Shown here: positions 21,701-32,844 of the stretch, in pieces
Numbering within the stretch: position 1 is the first letter of the stretch
Layout of the letters: each line of letters starts with the position of its first letter
NCBI GenBank assembly: GCA_049999725.1
Contig: JBNGIS010035630.1
Location: forward strand, 22,156-86,155
Reading direction: 5' to 3'
DNA length: 64,000 bases
Source: Haplomitrium mnioides
Lineage: Eukaryota > Marchantiophyta > Haplomitriopsida > Calobryales
The notes under the pieces: generated by a model
What the model was told of the DNA's origin: nothing
Databases searched by the model: none
What the model saw: only the letters and a program-made list of their open reading frames with translations
Program-made: the position numbers and the translations under genes

Positions 21701-22785
21701 GAGGAGATGAAGAGGGATGTTGACTGGACTATCTTGGATGAGCTAGGGTTGTGAGGCTTCACGTGCTATAGTTTATGCGGGAAAAAGCCTTCGAGAGGGA
21801 AAATGAAGGAATAGAGAAGGAAAACAAATGGTTAGGATATAGAGAGAGAAAAAAAAATGATGTGTTTACCAAGCCGTTAGAATCGCTATCAGAAGATTTC
21901 TGTGGAAACGTTTGTGAGTGTAGAAAGGCAAATGCAAACAAATGATGCGAGAGCTTCCCAAGTTCTTGGTGCAGATAGAGTGTGTGAGCTAGCGAACTAG
22001 GATGCTGATACAGAATTCTTCCTAACAGAAGCACATTGACACAACTCCTCATTGGTAAGGAGAAAAGCACCTCGGGAGTAGGAGGAATCCTTCAATGTGT
22101 AAGTACAAATAGAGCACATGGATCCGTGGAGGAGAACGAGATCATGGCGGAAGAAGAGAAGGGAGAAAAGGTTGCCAGCAAGGGAGGGATACCACTAAAA
22201 ATCGAATTGAGCAAACGAGAGCCCGTGGGTATCATGGGGATGCGGGAATCAAAGCCTAGCGGGGAAAAATGAACGCCCACCCAATGCGAAGCGATTGAAG
22301 GAGGACGAACGAAGCTACAAAGCAGAAAAGTGAAGGCACTCAAGGAAGAGGAAGACCACGGAGAATGCCTACGGATGCCACACATCATAGGCAAGGATTG
22401 GAGACAAGAAGGAGGAGTTAAGATCTTCGCAGGAGCAAGCTAAGCGAGGGAGAGGGGGACGCCTCGATCCTGTAAGCGAGAGATGAGCTCTACAAGGGTC
22501 CGATCCCTTCCTTCGAATCGGCAGGTCTTAGTGGAAACATGGAGTCTTTTGAGGGCTCCAAAAGATTCCACGGAAACAAGGCGTCTCCATAGCACTTTAG
22601 AGGATTCTAGAGATGACGTCGCAGCTCCAAGGAGTCCACAAATCTTCACGGCGAGGTGGTTGGCCTCATAAGACTTAGCAGTACTCAACCTCTCTAAGTG
22701 GGGAGCCCGATTAAGTGGGTTCCGAGTAATCTTCCGACGTGGAGAGCCCACTTAACATGAATCTGTTGGGAGGTCCAAGAGGAAG
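21701..22785. other. Unassigned G/A-rich sequence
   Basis: No domain, RNA gene or element end recognised. Short open frames (for example 22036-22272, plus) are Lys/Glu-rich and look compositional. Phrases such as gattccacggaaacaaggcgtctcc near 22565 faintly resemble the LTR repeats of the gypsy families, so it may be a diverged LTR. Confidence 0.35.
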
Positions 22786-23115
22786 GGCAAGGAGTGCCGA
22801 AGGGGTGACCTATTGATGGTCCGGTCAACGGACGAGCAAAGAGCGCTAAAAGGGTGACCTATCGACGATCCGACCAACGGAATGACAAGGAGTGCCAAAG
22901 GGGTGACCTATCGACGGTCCAGCCAGTGGAAGAGCAAGGAGCACGGAAAAGGCGATCTATCGCAGGTCCAGCCAACGAAAGAGCAAGGAGTGCCGAAAGG
23001 GCGATTTGTCGCAAGTTCGGCCAGAGGAGGAACAAGAAGTGCCGAAAGGGTGATCTATCGACGGCCCGACCAGAAGAGCAAGGAGTGCCAAAAGGCTGAT
23101 CTATTGAAGATCCGG
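22786..23115. repeat. ~49-bp tandem repeat, about 6.7 copies
   Basis: Units begin with variants of gagcaaggagtgccgaaagg near 22786, 22834, 22884, 22932, 22981, 23030 and 23075, and continue with gtgatctatcgacggtccggccaacg. The period is 48-50 bp with one shorter unit, so the reading frame shifts each unit and the open frames here are not meaningful. It lies beside a probable LTR remnant. Confidence 0.85.
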
Positions 23116-23254
23116 AGAGGACAAGGCGAAAAGTTTGACAGATTGTGGCGACGACGTTTGAAAGTTCAATGAAGGCACTGTTCTTACTCGGCGAGGGAAG
23201 AGCTCTTCAGATGATGTGGGGAGCGCAAGGAGCCTGCAGAAGTTAGCAGAAACG

Positions 23255-23415
23255 TGGACAAATGGGAAGGTCTACGGGTCAACTTCGGAGAGGAGTCAAA
23301 GTGACAGTCTACCTACCCCCTTGTGGAGCAGCATTGGACAACGCAGCAACGGATGACGTGCTGCTCAGTGATGGTTCGAGGAATCCATCAGGTCAGAGCT
23401 GGGTCAACTACGGAA
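23255..23415 (-). repeat. Probable gypsy LTR remnant
   Basis: Read on the minus strand this carries CCACAAGGGGGTAGGTAGACTG, then CACTTTGACTCC and TCTCCGAAGTTGACC. This is the same order as the LTR module of family P (ccacagggaagttggaccgcc, cctttgacc, ttccgaagttgacc). It directly abuts the truncated B-family protease at about 23415. With both in minus orientation, the module would be in sense direction as in P. The boundaries are not definable. Confidence 0.45.
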
Positions 23416-24240
23416 TCAAGTCAACGGGACGGTGGTGCTGCCCCATAATAGAGCACCGTCCATTTTGGCGTGAACATCATAGTATAATTTCCCCAATAGT
23501 GAAAGACTTGGGCTCTGTACAACTACCTTCTTCCAATCACGATCAGATATGGAGAAGTCTATGCTGCCCACATCACAAGATAATTCAATTAGAATTCTAC
23601 GCCTCCGATGATAGTGAGTATTTGCAATAGGGCTCCCAACGGCCTCACTCGTGATCCATTGACCAATCTCATGATTTGAGTGGTTTGTTGAAATTCCTTG
23701 AATCTCGACCAATGCGTTGTCTCCTCAATCACTATGTTGACTCCTACTCCTCCGTCTACATACACCAACAAGAGCGTGCTCCTAGCGATTTGAATAGCAA
23801 TTTCTGGGGCTCCCTTGTCTTCATACACCAAACTCATATCGGCTGTTGCACCTACCCATGGTAGTCGTCTCCTCCTCCTAGGTCCCATAAAAAACTCCCG
23901 CAATCACCTCTAGTATAGTGAGCTATCTTTGTTCAACTGCTCGACTATTGTCGTGATTGGGCAATCTTGGACATATGCTTAGATGATGTAAGGGACATGC
24001 TGGACCATCTTAGTCGGGGGTTGCCACCGCGTCCTTGCCCGTCTCATGCTCTTCTGATTCTTATTGCCTCTAGACATCTTCAGGGTTTCCCTAGCCGCAT
24101 TACACTCCTTTGCAACATCCACCGCCTCCACTTGTCTTCCTACCTCCTCCCGTTGTTTGAGGTAGAACCATTTGGCCTTATCCCTTTGATATTCTGAATC
24201 GCTAACAGATGGTGACTCTGGAACCTTAGCCTTCTCAGCT
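23416..24240 (-). pseudogene. Family B element copy 1: protease region, truncated
   Basis: Overlapping open pieces at 23903-23589 and 23712-23416 encode the gypsy protease in different frames. There is an N-terminal REFFMGPRRRRRLPWVGATADMSLVYEDKGAPEIAIQIARSTLLLVYVDGGVGVNI with Asp-Gly-Gly-Val at 23754-23756, and a C-terminal part aligned to the same part of P. The element stops at about 23415, before RT. Everything downstream (RT, integrase, 3' LTR) is absent. Confidence 0.8.
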
Positions 24241-25375
24241 TCATGCCCTCATCTGCGCTTTACCTTCTTCCGGGTTTTGACTTTCAATTGCATCATCACA
24301 CAATGATAGTCTTCTAATGAGAGCATCTCCCAACCTCGAAACTCCGCTCCCTCCTCGTTTTGTTTGCTCCTAGCTTCTTTTCCTATTCAAGAGTTACCAA
24401 ATTCAATTTTGGTGGTGGTGGATTCACACCTACATCATGAATTGCCTCTGGTCTCTTGTTGAGTGAGCAATTCATCGCTACATGCCCCTCCTTCTTGCAT
24501 TGGAAATAGAGTGCGTACGGAACCCCATGGTTCTCCTTCCTCGGCTCTGGACAATTGGGAGATATGTGACCCGGCTTGCCACAATTCCAACAAATCATAA
24601 TGGTTGTTTGGGGTGGCCTACAGGCTACCCAATTGTTGGATTGTCCTGCACGTCTTCTCAAAATCATGCAAGGTCCACCTTTGACCTAGTATAGCATCTC
24701 CAGAGCCTCCTCGTGCACATACTCAACTTCTTGGTGCATATATTTTGGGCGTTCTTCTCTCACATAGTGGATGGCATGGGCCTCTGCAAGGCACTCCTAT
24801 GGAGAGTGACCATGTTTCTTGCACTTCAAACACCAGACCCCTACTTGTCTGGTCAGCCTCGGCTTGCTTTCTGGCTTTATCCCTACGAGTAGTATATTCA
24901 AGGCCTCCATCTTTGCATTCCACTCCTCTAGTAGTTCCTTCCCACCTTTCCTTTTGATGGGCTTTGGTTCACGCTCTCGATTGGGAACTCTCTTCCGCTT
25001 CTTCTTTTGGCCATCCCGACAGTGGGAGTGCCGATCCTTCTGATCTCTAGCATCCCTCTTCTTCTTTGGCCCTTTTTGCTCCTTCTTCGTTCTGGCAGAC
25101 CTTTCGTCATCGGAACTGCTGCTATCCGACTTCTCCTCACTTTCCGAGGGGGAGGATGAACTCTCCTCCGACTTCTCCTCACGGCTTGACTCATCCGAAG
25201 AGTCCTCCAATTCATCCCTAGCCCTTGCCTTTTTTCTTGAGCTTGTGATAGAGGCTTTCACGTGGGACTCAGACGCACTCACCACGACTTCCAGGGCCTA
25301 AGGGTTGGCCTGCTGCACCCACATCACTATCTCCCTAGGCAAAGCCCCTAGGAACCCTGTGGAATTAGCTTCCCC
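24241..25375 (-). pseudogene. Family B element copy 1: Gag C-terminal part
   Basis: Piece 25285-24797 encodes an acidic Ser/Glu tract (DSSDESSREEKSEESSSSPSESEE), a Lys/Arg tract (KKEQKGPKKKRDARDQKDRHSH), then KMEALNILLVGIKPESKP and knuckle 1 (CLKCKKHGHSP). Piece 24667-24383 encodes knuckle 2 (CWNCGKPGHISPNC, intact) and knuckle 3, whose first Cys is Tyr (YFQCKKEGHVAMNC). The capsid part and gag start are missing, because the sequence passes at about 25375 straight into the LTR. Confidence 0.85.
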
Positions 25376-26076
25376 GATTTATCTCTTCTACACACTATCG
25401 GCCATTAGTCGCCCGTTGCTGCTCTCACTCAATAGAGACCTCTAGAACCACATCATAATCCTTCTCTTCACACACCACCCCAAACCAAGACCAGCCCCGC
25501 TCAAATCTGTCATTCTAGCGGCCAACCATTCGTGCCAAGTGTCGGCTTGCAAACCTTAATATGTACACCATTTCAAAGGGGAAAATTACTAACAAGACTG
25601 CTCCTTAGAGCTCAACACTACTCTTGCACAAGAAATATATAGGGGCCAGCTACTCCAGCAATTCGACTACACCCAGACTGCACTCTCTAAGCATTCTCTA
25701 TCTGCTACTCCAACACCCTTTCCACACCCTCACCGCACTCTCTAACTACTCTACTGAGTCTCTAACTATTATTCACAATTATATAATAAAGGCTATAAAC
25801 AAAATCTTCTTCTTCTCAGATTGCTTCATGCTCAACCTCTTTGGAGAGTTTTGTCATAGTCTCTCTAGAGAGTGTCATGTCCTTCGCTTATCTTGATTCT
25901 GATTTCTTCTTCCAATGCCCTCCTGCATGAGTAATTGAACGATCCCTTCTCTAGTTCACCTGTATTGGATACTTTGATGCCTCTTAAATATCTGCACACT
26001 TAGAAACAGGGAAATTCTCCAATGATGCTTCCATAATTATAAAATTTTAATTAGCACCTCAAATCACTGGCTGACA
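25376..26076 (-). repeat. Family B LTR copy 0, internally deleted
   Basis: 25376-25800 matches 30867-31300 and 38130-38480. From about 25805 the sequence continues as 32568-32844. About 1.27 kb in the middle is therefore missing, with a tcttcttc repeat at the junction. It ends ctggctgaca, then the 93-bp array. On the minus strand CCCCTATATATTTC near 25641-25654 is a TATA-box candidate, also found in the LTR at about 31106-31119. Confidence 0.85.
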
Positions 26077-26498
26077 CAAAGTAGGGCAGCTTTTTTCTAC
26101 TTAGAAGAAACACTATGAGCTTCACAAAATGTAATCATATAGTAAAACCAAGTCAATAACAACTTGAAGAGAAGAGAAAATATTGCTATTTGCCACTCAA
26201 AGCAACATAATGGGCTTTAAGATGTGTAATAACATAGTAAAAGTACTAGGCTTTTGACAAAGAACCAAGTGAGGTAGCTCTTTGCCACTGAAAAAAGAGC
26301 ATGAGCTTGAGGATGTGTAAAGACATAGTGAAAGCAATTGGTTCTCGCAGAAGAACCAAGTATGCTACCTCTTTTCCACTCAGAGAAACAGAAACAAAAC
26401 AGAAACAGAATGAGCTTCACAATCTGTGATGATATAGTAAAAGCAACAAGTTATGGAAAAATAATGAAATAAGGGAGCTCTTTGCCACTCAAAAGAAC
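26077..26498. repeat. Higher-order ~93-bp array, locus 2
   Basis: Starts inside an E-type unit at caaagtaggg, directly after the B LTR, and continues with A (26117), B (26212), C (26303) and D (26412). The order is the same as at locus 1. Unit C carries an extra cagaaacaaaacagaaacag segment, making its spacing 109 bp. The junction with the LTR is identical to that at 63253/63254. Confidence 0.85.
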
Positions 26499-26502
26499 TA
26501 TA

Positions 26503-26659
26503 TGTAATTCTATTGTAGTGGACTAGTCTACTATCAGTCTAATACTACTTTGCTTGACTTTGATAAATGATATTTGTAGATGGATATAAATGGAGATAGT
26601 AGAAGAGCATTTGGTGAAGCATTCATTCAGTGAAAAGAACTCAGCCTTTTATCATTTCA
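26503..26659 (+). repeat. LTR-like segment with TATA box (uncertain)
   Basis: The segment begins TGTAATTCTATTG and ends CATTTCA, contains GGATATAAATGG about 80 bp in, and is followed by TTGGTACCTG, which vaguely resembles a copia primer site. It recurs at 63546-63700 with the same flanks. It could be the 5' LTR of a short copia-like element, but I found no second LTR, so this is tentative. Confidence 0.35.
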
Positions 26660-26795
26660 TTTGGTACCTGTTATACAACCAGTTCTTAGGAATGTTTATT
26701 TTGTTTTAGAAAGTGTTATATTTATCATTGTTTTACTCAAAACAGTATTTTCCCAATACATTTTGCTTTGGGAAACTCTTGGTATTGTAATCAAC

Positions 26796-26897
26796 ATGAG
26801 TTCAGATTCTCAGACTTTAGTGAAGAAGATGAGGAGACAACATGAAAGCCACAATTATACAGAAGCAAGAAATGAGTTCTCTCATATTTGCTGCTAA
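26796..26897 (+). other. Short open frame of 33 codons, duplicated at 63792
   Basis: ATG to TAA, starting MSSDSQTLVKKMRRQHES. The copy at 63792-63893 has the same start, length and stop, with five amino-acid changes (Gln to Pro, Arg to Thr, Ser to Ala, Thr to Ser, Ile to Leu). Nothing else supports a gene. It could be the first codons of a degraded Gag or simply a shared duplicate. I do not recognise it. Confidence 0.3.
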
Positions 26898-27997
26898 GCA
26901 GTTGTTGGAGGATCTTTTCCTCACAAATCACTCCACTTCCCTCTTCACCTTCACGTTGCGTCTGAGTTTGGATGCAAATATATGTCAACATTTTGACTCC
27001 CATGGAGAGCTCCCACAACATTGACAATATTAAAGCCATAATTAAAGAAAAGGGAGGACTCAATCATGTCGCCAAAGGCTTCTGTTTTCTGACAGATCCC
27101 AGCTCCCAACAAAAACTAATCTGAAACCTCAAGCCACCTGAAATCAATTCAAGGAAATAAATCTTTCAGAAAACAAAAATTGACGAAGGCCTGCAATCAA
27201 ATCTATGTGTCGAATGAAACATTGTGGCTGAACATTGAAGAGGCATGCTAATCAGAAAAGAGTACTGTGATGAATTCAGTAAATAACATCAGTTGAGTCC
27301 GTATTCTGGAAGAAACTAAGGCTGCTGCCAGATAGATCAGCAACGAACCCAAATAAGAGCTGATCAAAAGAAACATGAAGATCAAGCTTGATTGAAAGGA
27401 AACACAAATGCAGAGCTGTAATCGAAGAGATCAAAGCTGCAGCAGAGAAGTGAAGAAGAGGCACCTAACTAAACTAATGTTGGAGAAGCAATGAACTGAA
27501 GAAGTGATCAGCAAACAACGCTTGACGAGTGAAGAGTAATAATTCAAATATTTACTAGAGAAGAGTAGTAGAGTAAGTAGTCCAAAGGGAATAGAGAATA
27601 TACAAAGAGTAATCATAGTAATTGAAAAGTAAGTGTTAGTCATAGTTTGGTGTTGGAATAATAAAACACTAATGTGAATTGCATATGATATGCTTTCTCT
27701 TCTCTTCTCTTGTGTGTTAAAAATTTTGTGTACAAAACCCTACACAAGCTCAAGTGCACTAGAGCAAATACTACTTTTACTTTTTACTCAAATATAGGGT
27801 AATACAATTTTTACTTTGTCTTCAAATGTGGGTGTGGCACTTCATTATTCTAGAAAGTGAGGTCTCAACAAAGCGGAGTTGGTCCTGCTGACATCCTCGT
27901 TGAACTCTTGCACAAAGACATAAACATCATCTCAACCACATAGGATCACCACTTGTCGATTTGCAGGTGAATTAGATAGAACAGTTGCATAAATATT
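26898..27997. other. Unassigned A/T-rich sequence
   Basis: 26898-27010 is shared with the end of the window. The remainder has no recognised domain. At 27653 tgttggaataataaaacac resembles the start of a copia-type LTR, preceded by A/G-rich sequence, but no matching end was found. The right edge meets a truncated family B protease at about 27998. Confidence 0.4.
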
Positions 27998-28600
27998 GTG
28001 TGGTGGGTTGAAATTCCTTGAATCCCAACTGATGCGCCGTCTCCTCAATCATGATGTGGACTTCTATTCCTCTGTCTACAGGCACCAACAAGAGCGTGCA
28101 CCCATCGAACTGAATATCAATTTTCGGGGATCCCTTGTCTTCGTACACCAAACTTTGATCGTCTAATGCACCAACTTGTGGTACTCATCTCCGTCTATTA
28201 GGTCCCATCAATAGCTCCCTCAATTGCCTCATGTATAGTAGGGTATCTCTAATCAACAACTCAAGTGTTGCCGTGACTGGGCAATCTCGAGTATTTGCTT
28301 GGATGTTATAGAGGACAAGCTACGCCTTCTCTGCGGGTGGCGCCACTATGTCCTTGCCCTTCTGAAGCTCTTCCAATGCCTGTTTCCTCTGGACATCCTT
28401 CGAGGTTTTGCTAGCCGCAAAACGCTCCTCTACAACATCCACTACCTCCACTTGTCTTCTATGCTCCTCACATTGTTTGGGGTAGAACCATTTAGGGTAA
28501 TCCCTCTTATAATCTGAATCGCTAATAGATGGAGACTCGAAAGCCTTAGCCTTCTCAGCTTCATGCCCTTTTTCTGCGCTTTTCCTTCTTCCGTGATTCG
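27998..28600 (-). pseudogene. Family B element copy 2: protease region, truncated
   Basis: Aligned by eye with 23690-24290 (gttgaaattccttgaatc, aacaagagcgtgc, ctcccttgtcttc-type stretches shared). The minus-strand active site reads Val-Asp-Arg-Gly, so the first Gly of the Asp-Gly-Gly motif is Arg. The element stops at the left edge, with no RT or integrase beyond it. Confidence 0.75.
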
Positions 28601-30060
28601 ACTTCCAATCGTGTCATCAACCAATAGCAGTCATTTGATGAGGGAGTCTCCCAACCTTGCAACTCCACTCCCTCCTCCTTTGGCTCCCTCCCAACTTTTT
28701 TTTGTCATTCTAGAGTTACCAAATTCACTACCGGTGGTGGTGGTGGTGGATCAACATTATGAACTATCTCGGGTTTCTTGTTGAGTGGGCAATTCATTGC
28801 TACATGCCCCTCCTTCTTGCATTGGAAATAGAGCACATACCCCATGGTTCCGCTTCCTTAACTTTGGAGATATTTGACCTAGCTAGCCACAATTCCAAGA
28901 GGTCATAATGGTCATTCGGGGTGGCCTACCGACTAGCCAACCGCTAGATTGTCTTGCCATGCTCCTGCAAGTGTGCTCAAAATCATGCAAGATCCACCAT
29001 TGACCAGGTATAGCGTCTCCAGGGCCTTCTTGTTCACATACTCAACTTCCTCGTGTATGTATTCCTAGGGTTCTTCTCTCACGTAGTGGATGCCATGGGC
29101 CTATGCACACAACACTCCTAAGGAGAGTGACCATGCTGCTTGCACTTCATGCACTACACCCCTACTCGTGTAGCCTCGGCTTGCTTTCAAGCTTGATCTG
29201 TTCGAGGAGTATATTCAAGGCCTCCATCATTGCATTCAACTCCTCAAGTGGATCCTTCCCACCTTTCTTTTTGATGAGCTCTAGATCAATGACTCACTTT
29301 GGCTTCTTTTTCTGGCCATCTCAATGGTGGGAGTGTCGATCCTTCCAAACTCTGGCATCCCTCTTCTTCTTAGGCCCCTTCCACTTCTTCTTCCTTTTGA
29401 CAGACCTGTCCTCATCAAAACTATTGTTGTCCAACCTCTCCTCACTTTCAAAGGTGGAGGATGAGCTCTCCTCTGCCTTCTCCTCACTTCTTGACTCATT
29501 CGAAGAGCCCTCTCATCCGTGCATAGCCCTTGCCTTTTTTCTCGAGCTCATGATAGAGGCTCTCACATGGGACTGAGCCGCACTTACCACGGCTTGTAGG
29601 GTCAGAGGGTTGGTGTGCCATACCCACGTCACTATCTCCCTATGGAAAGCCGCTATGAACCATGAGGTCAACATTCGATCGGTGGCTCGTGGACTCAGCT
29701 TTTGCGCCACTTCTTGAATCTATGTAGGAATTTTCTCACCGATTGTTTTATCTGCATCCATAGCTACCGTATTTTGATCAAGGCCTCTGTTTCTTCCTCG
29801 ATCTATTAGGATTGTGACACGAACATGTCCTTGAAAGCCTCCCAATCTCTCTTGATTTGATTTGGCAAGTCTTTACACCATGATTGTGCCTATCCCTTCA
29901 AGACAACGAGAAGAATACCTATTATAAATGGCTTTCTCTGTTAGCCTTCACCACACTTTCTAGATGTCCAACCAAGCATCAAGGTCATCATTTGGACGTC
30001 CCTTAAAAGGTTTGTACTTGAACCTTCCCTGTAGTACTCAAGAAGGTATTGGATTAGCCA
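28601..30060 (-). pseudogene. Family B element copy 2: Gag
   Basis: The start MAN lies at about 30063, followed by FKYKPFKGRPNDDLDAWLD. Then come capsid-like remnants with many stops, an acidic Ser/Glu tract and a basic tract (29499-29281). A degenerate knuckle 1 lies near 29150, and knuckle 3 is near 28780-28830 (FQCKKEGHVAMNC). An inserted LTR (30061-30453) cuts the gene at its start codon. Confidence 0.75.
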
Positions 30061-30453
30061 TGTCATGCGCATACACTTCGCCTACACAACTACATTGTCC
30101 ACACACATTCCATGACATCTACCGACATACAACAGAGAATGACAAACAATTGAGTCTCATGCGCATATAATGCATGAGACCTCACAATCACTTTTCTTCG
30201 AGTGATACCTTCTTGAAGAAATTCCCAATTCGTGTATTGATCTTCCGATATCAGAACCAACGCACCTTTGCTCACAAGGAATCCATGCTTCTCCAAGAAC
30301 TGCAATACCACAACTCTCCTCTTGGTTCATACATGAAATGAGACATTGAAAGATAACCTTTTGATGAGAGTACATGGCCTTATATACTAAAGCACAAAAA
30401 GATGAAAAACCTAAAATGTCTAAAAATAGAAAACTGTATGGAATGTTGTGACA
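30061..30453 (-). mobile_element. Putative solo LTR inserted in family B gag start
   Basis: A 393-bp insertion relative to the homologous copy at 37710-37725. Its ends are TGTCA...TGACA, a perfect 5-bp inverted terminus with TG...CA. The flanks repeat gcca (30057-30060 and 30454-30457). On the minus strand a TATATAAGG box lies 67 bp from the start. No internal coding sequence is present. A solo LTR is the simplest reading, and a small DNA transposon with TGTCA ends is the alternative. Confidence 0.65.
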
Positions 30454-30762
30454 GCCATTACAACAACAAGTAAAGACAACTCCACCCACATGTCAATGCC
30501 CTTCCTCCACTCTTGTCTTGCTCCCTTAACTTTCTTCCTTAACTTCCAAGCTGAGTGCCCACAATTTAAAGGAACATTCTAAGGCCAAAACCCTAATGTC
30601 ACTTCAAGACTCATAGCGTTTTGCGTCCAATCTTCACACCGCTTCGACTTCCTTCCTAGCGCCACCATTTCAAAGCACTGCTCTTCGCAAGACAATAAAC
30701 TAGTTCCGGGTTGATCTCAAGTTCTTGCAAACCTTTGACCTCATTCTAGCACCAAACAACTA
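30454..30762 (-). other. Family B leader with primer binding site
   Basis: The untranslated leader is colinear with 37720-38021. At 30739-30754 the minus strand reads TGGTGCTAGAATGAGG, eight bases inside the LTR end. The same TGGYGCTAGAAKGAGG site is found at 37997-38013, 43780-43796 and 53650-53666. The tRNA is not identified. Confidence 0.7.
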
Positions 30763-32844
30763 TGTCGCGCCCGTCTCTCTGCACTAATCCCAAGAAGAGC
30801 CAATTCCGAGGAAAGAGGAGCAACACGGTGTAAGAGGGTCTTTTAGGAGACAACCACGGACCTAGATTTATCTCTTCTACACACTAACGGTTGTGCATTG
30901 CCAGGCGGTGCTCTCACTCGACACAAAACCACAGCCCAATCCTTCTCTTCACTTACCACCCCAAGCCAAGACCAGCCTTGCTCAAATCTGTCGTTCTAGC
31001 AACCAACCATTCCCTCTAAGGATCGGCTTGCAAACCTTCATATGTACACCATTTCAAAGGGGAAATTTACTAACAAGATTTCTCCTCAGAGCTCAACACT
31101 ACTCCTGCACATGAAATATATAGGGGCCAACTACTCAAGCACTCACCGCACTCTTTAACTGCTACTCCAACACCCTTACTACACCCTCATCGCTCTCTCT
31201 AACTGCTACTCCAGCACCTTTACTACACCCTCACCGCACTCTCTAACTGCTCTAAAGTGTCTTCAACTCTTATTCACAATTATAAAATAAAGGCTTTAAA
31301 CAAATCTACACTATTCACATAGCATAATCATAGGGCGCCATCAGCCAAGCATCACCTGAGTCTCCCCCACTACACTTCACACCTCAGCCCGCGCACTTAC
31401 ACGCACGCCATCAAATAGTTTATACCCTCCATGGTTTGAGAGGCTTGGATTCACTTCCACAAGCTCGGAAGAGGTCTGATTAACCTCCACCCTTAGAAGA
31501 CAGTCCTACCGACTACTGGAACCCACTCCACCCGAGACCTTGACCGGGTATTCTCTGCAGTGTATGGGCACTAATGCAGCCACCCCTTGCCTTCAGCCCC
31601 CCTTGAAATGCAAACCAGCAACACCCTCCAAGTGTTACTAGGGCTGATTCCCCTATGAAATCACAAATCACAAGTGTCCAAGCCGAACACACCCTCTTGT
31701 CCTTCGAGTATCGATCCACATTTGAGTGTCGGTGCACCTTGGGAGTGCGTTCATCAGAATCGCCTTAGGGTTTTGGCCTTTTTTCTCTCGTCTATCTCCT
31801 CCTTGATTACATTGAATCTTGACCCTTCAATCTCGAAGCTTCTCCATCCAACGGCAGTGAGTGCCCCGTGTCAATTCAAACTTGTACAGGTGCTCAAGAC
31901 ATAGCACGTGACCAAAAATTTCGCTGATTGGGTATCCAATGAAATGATCCAAAAAAGATACTATCAGCTCGATAAGTTGATTCGATAAATATAGGTTTCG
32001 CCAAATCTGATGAGTTACTCCGATAAAGAGGGGATCGGCCTTATGATGAAAATAGGAACAACCCTAATCCGAAAAGGGGTATCGAGATAACTCGATAAGC
32101 TCGATATGTTCATGCCGTTAACAACAGATCACGATCATCAATAATAGACCCATATGATTGATGACAGACCCGATGGTCAACCCCGATAGTTGACCTACCC
32201 TAATGAAGCGCCGCACCACGCCGTCTTCCAAACAAAATTAGGACCGCCGCGGTTTTCAGAAACAAAGGACAAGATGAATCCAAAAGAATGAACATGCAAG
32301 ACCCCGATTAGACTCGGTGATGCCCAATGGGTCTGCACGTCCCTTGACCTCTTTGGTGTTGTTGCTGACTTTTGATGGTCGTTGCATTTTTCATTATCCT
32401 TCATACCCTTTGACTCGGATTATGCTGCCCCTCCTTCTCACTATTGAGCCTTGCTGCTACTCCAAAAGTCAAGAAAAAAAGATGGAGCTCCCCGCCTTAA
32501 TTCAAGCTCTTTCTCTGTCATCGAGTTGTGGACTTTATATGATTCTTCAGATCTTTGCCTTTTGGCCATGAATCTTCTTCTTTTGAGATCGTTCCATCCT
32601 TAGCCTCCTTCAAGAGTTTCTTTGCAGTTTCTCTAGAGAGTTTCCCGTCCTTCTCTCATCTTGATTCTGATTTCTTCTTCCAATGCCCTCCAAGATGAGT
32701 AATTGAACGATCGCTTCTCTAGATTTCTTGTATTGGATATTTTGATGGCTGTGGACTATCAACACGCTTAGAAGCAAAGAAATGCTCCAATGATGGTTTT
32801 ATAATTATGAAATTTTCATTAGTGCCTCAAATCGGTCAGTGATA
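30763..32844 (-). repeat. Family B LTR copy 1, shared by two internal regions
   Basis: About 2.08 kb, from TGTCGCGCCC to gtcagtgata on the plus strand. It matches 38022-39971 plus 62735-63253. Its left neighbour is a primer site and gag leader (element copy 2). Its right neighbour is a polypurine tract and integrase/RT (element copy 3). One LTR thus serves as 5' LTR for one internal region and 3' LTR for the other. A copy of the inter-family module (cttccaaacaaaattaggaccgccg) lies near 32222 in plus orientation. Confidence 0.85.

Noticed and set aside
22036-22394. Opposing open frames near 22.0-22.4 kb as a host gene
   Set aside because: Lys/Glu-rich on one strand and Ser/Pro-rich on the other, as expected from G/A-rich sequence. 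No splice-like structure or domain.
22854-23172. Arg/Lys-rich protein frames over the 49-bp repeat
   Set aside because: A period of about 49 bp shifts the frame in each unit, so the translation is not a repeated protein.
26842-27024. 60-codon frame overlapping the duplicated short frame
   Set aside because: At the second locus the phase is not preserved, because an added ttcac shifts it. No support.
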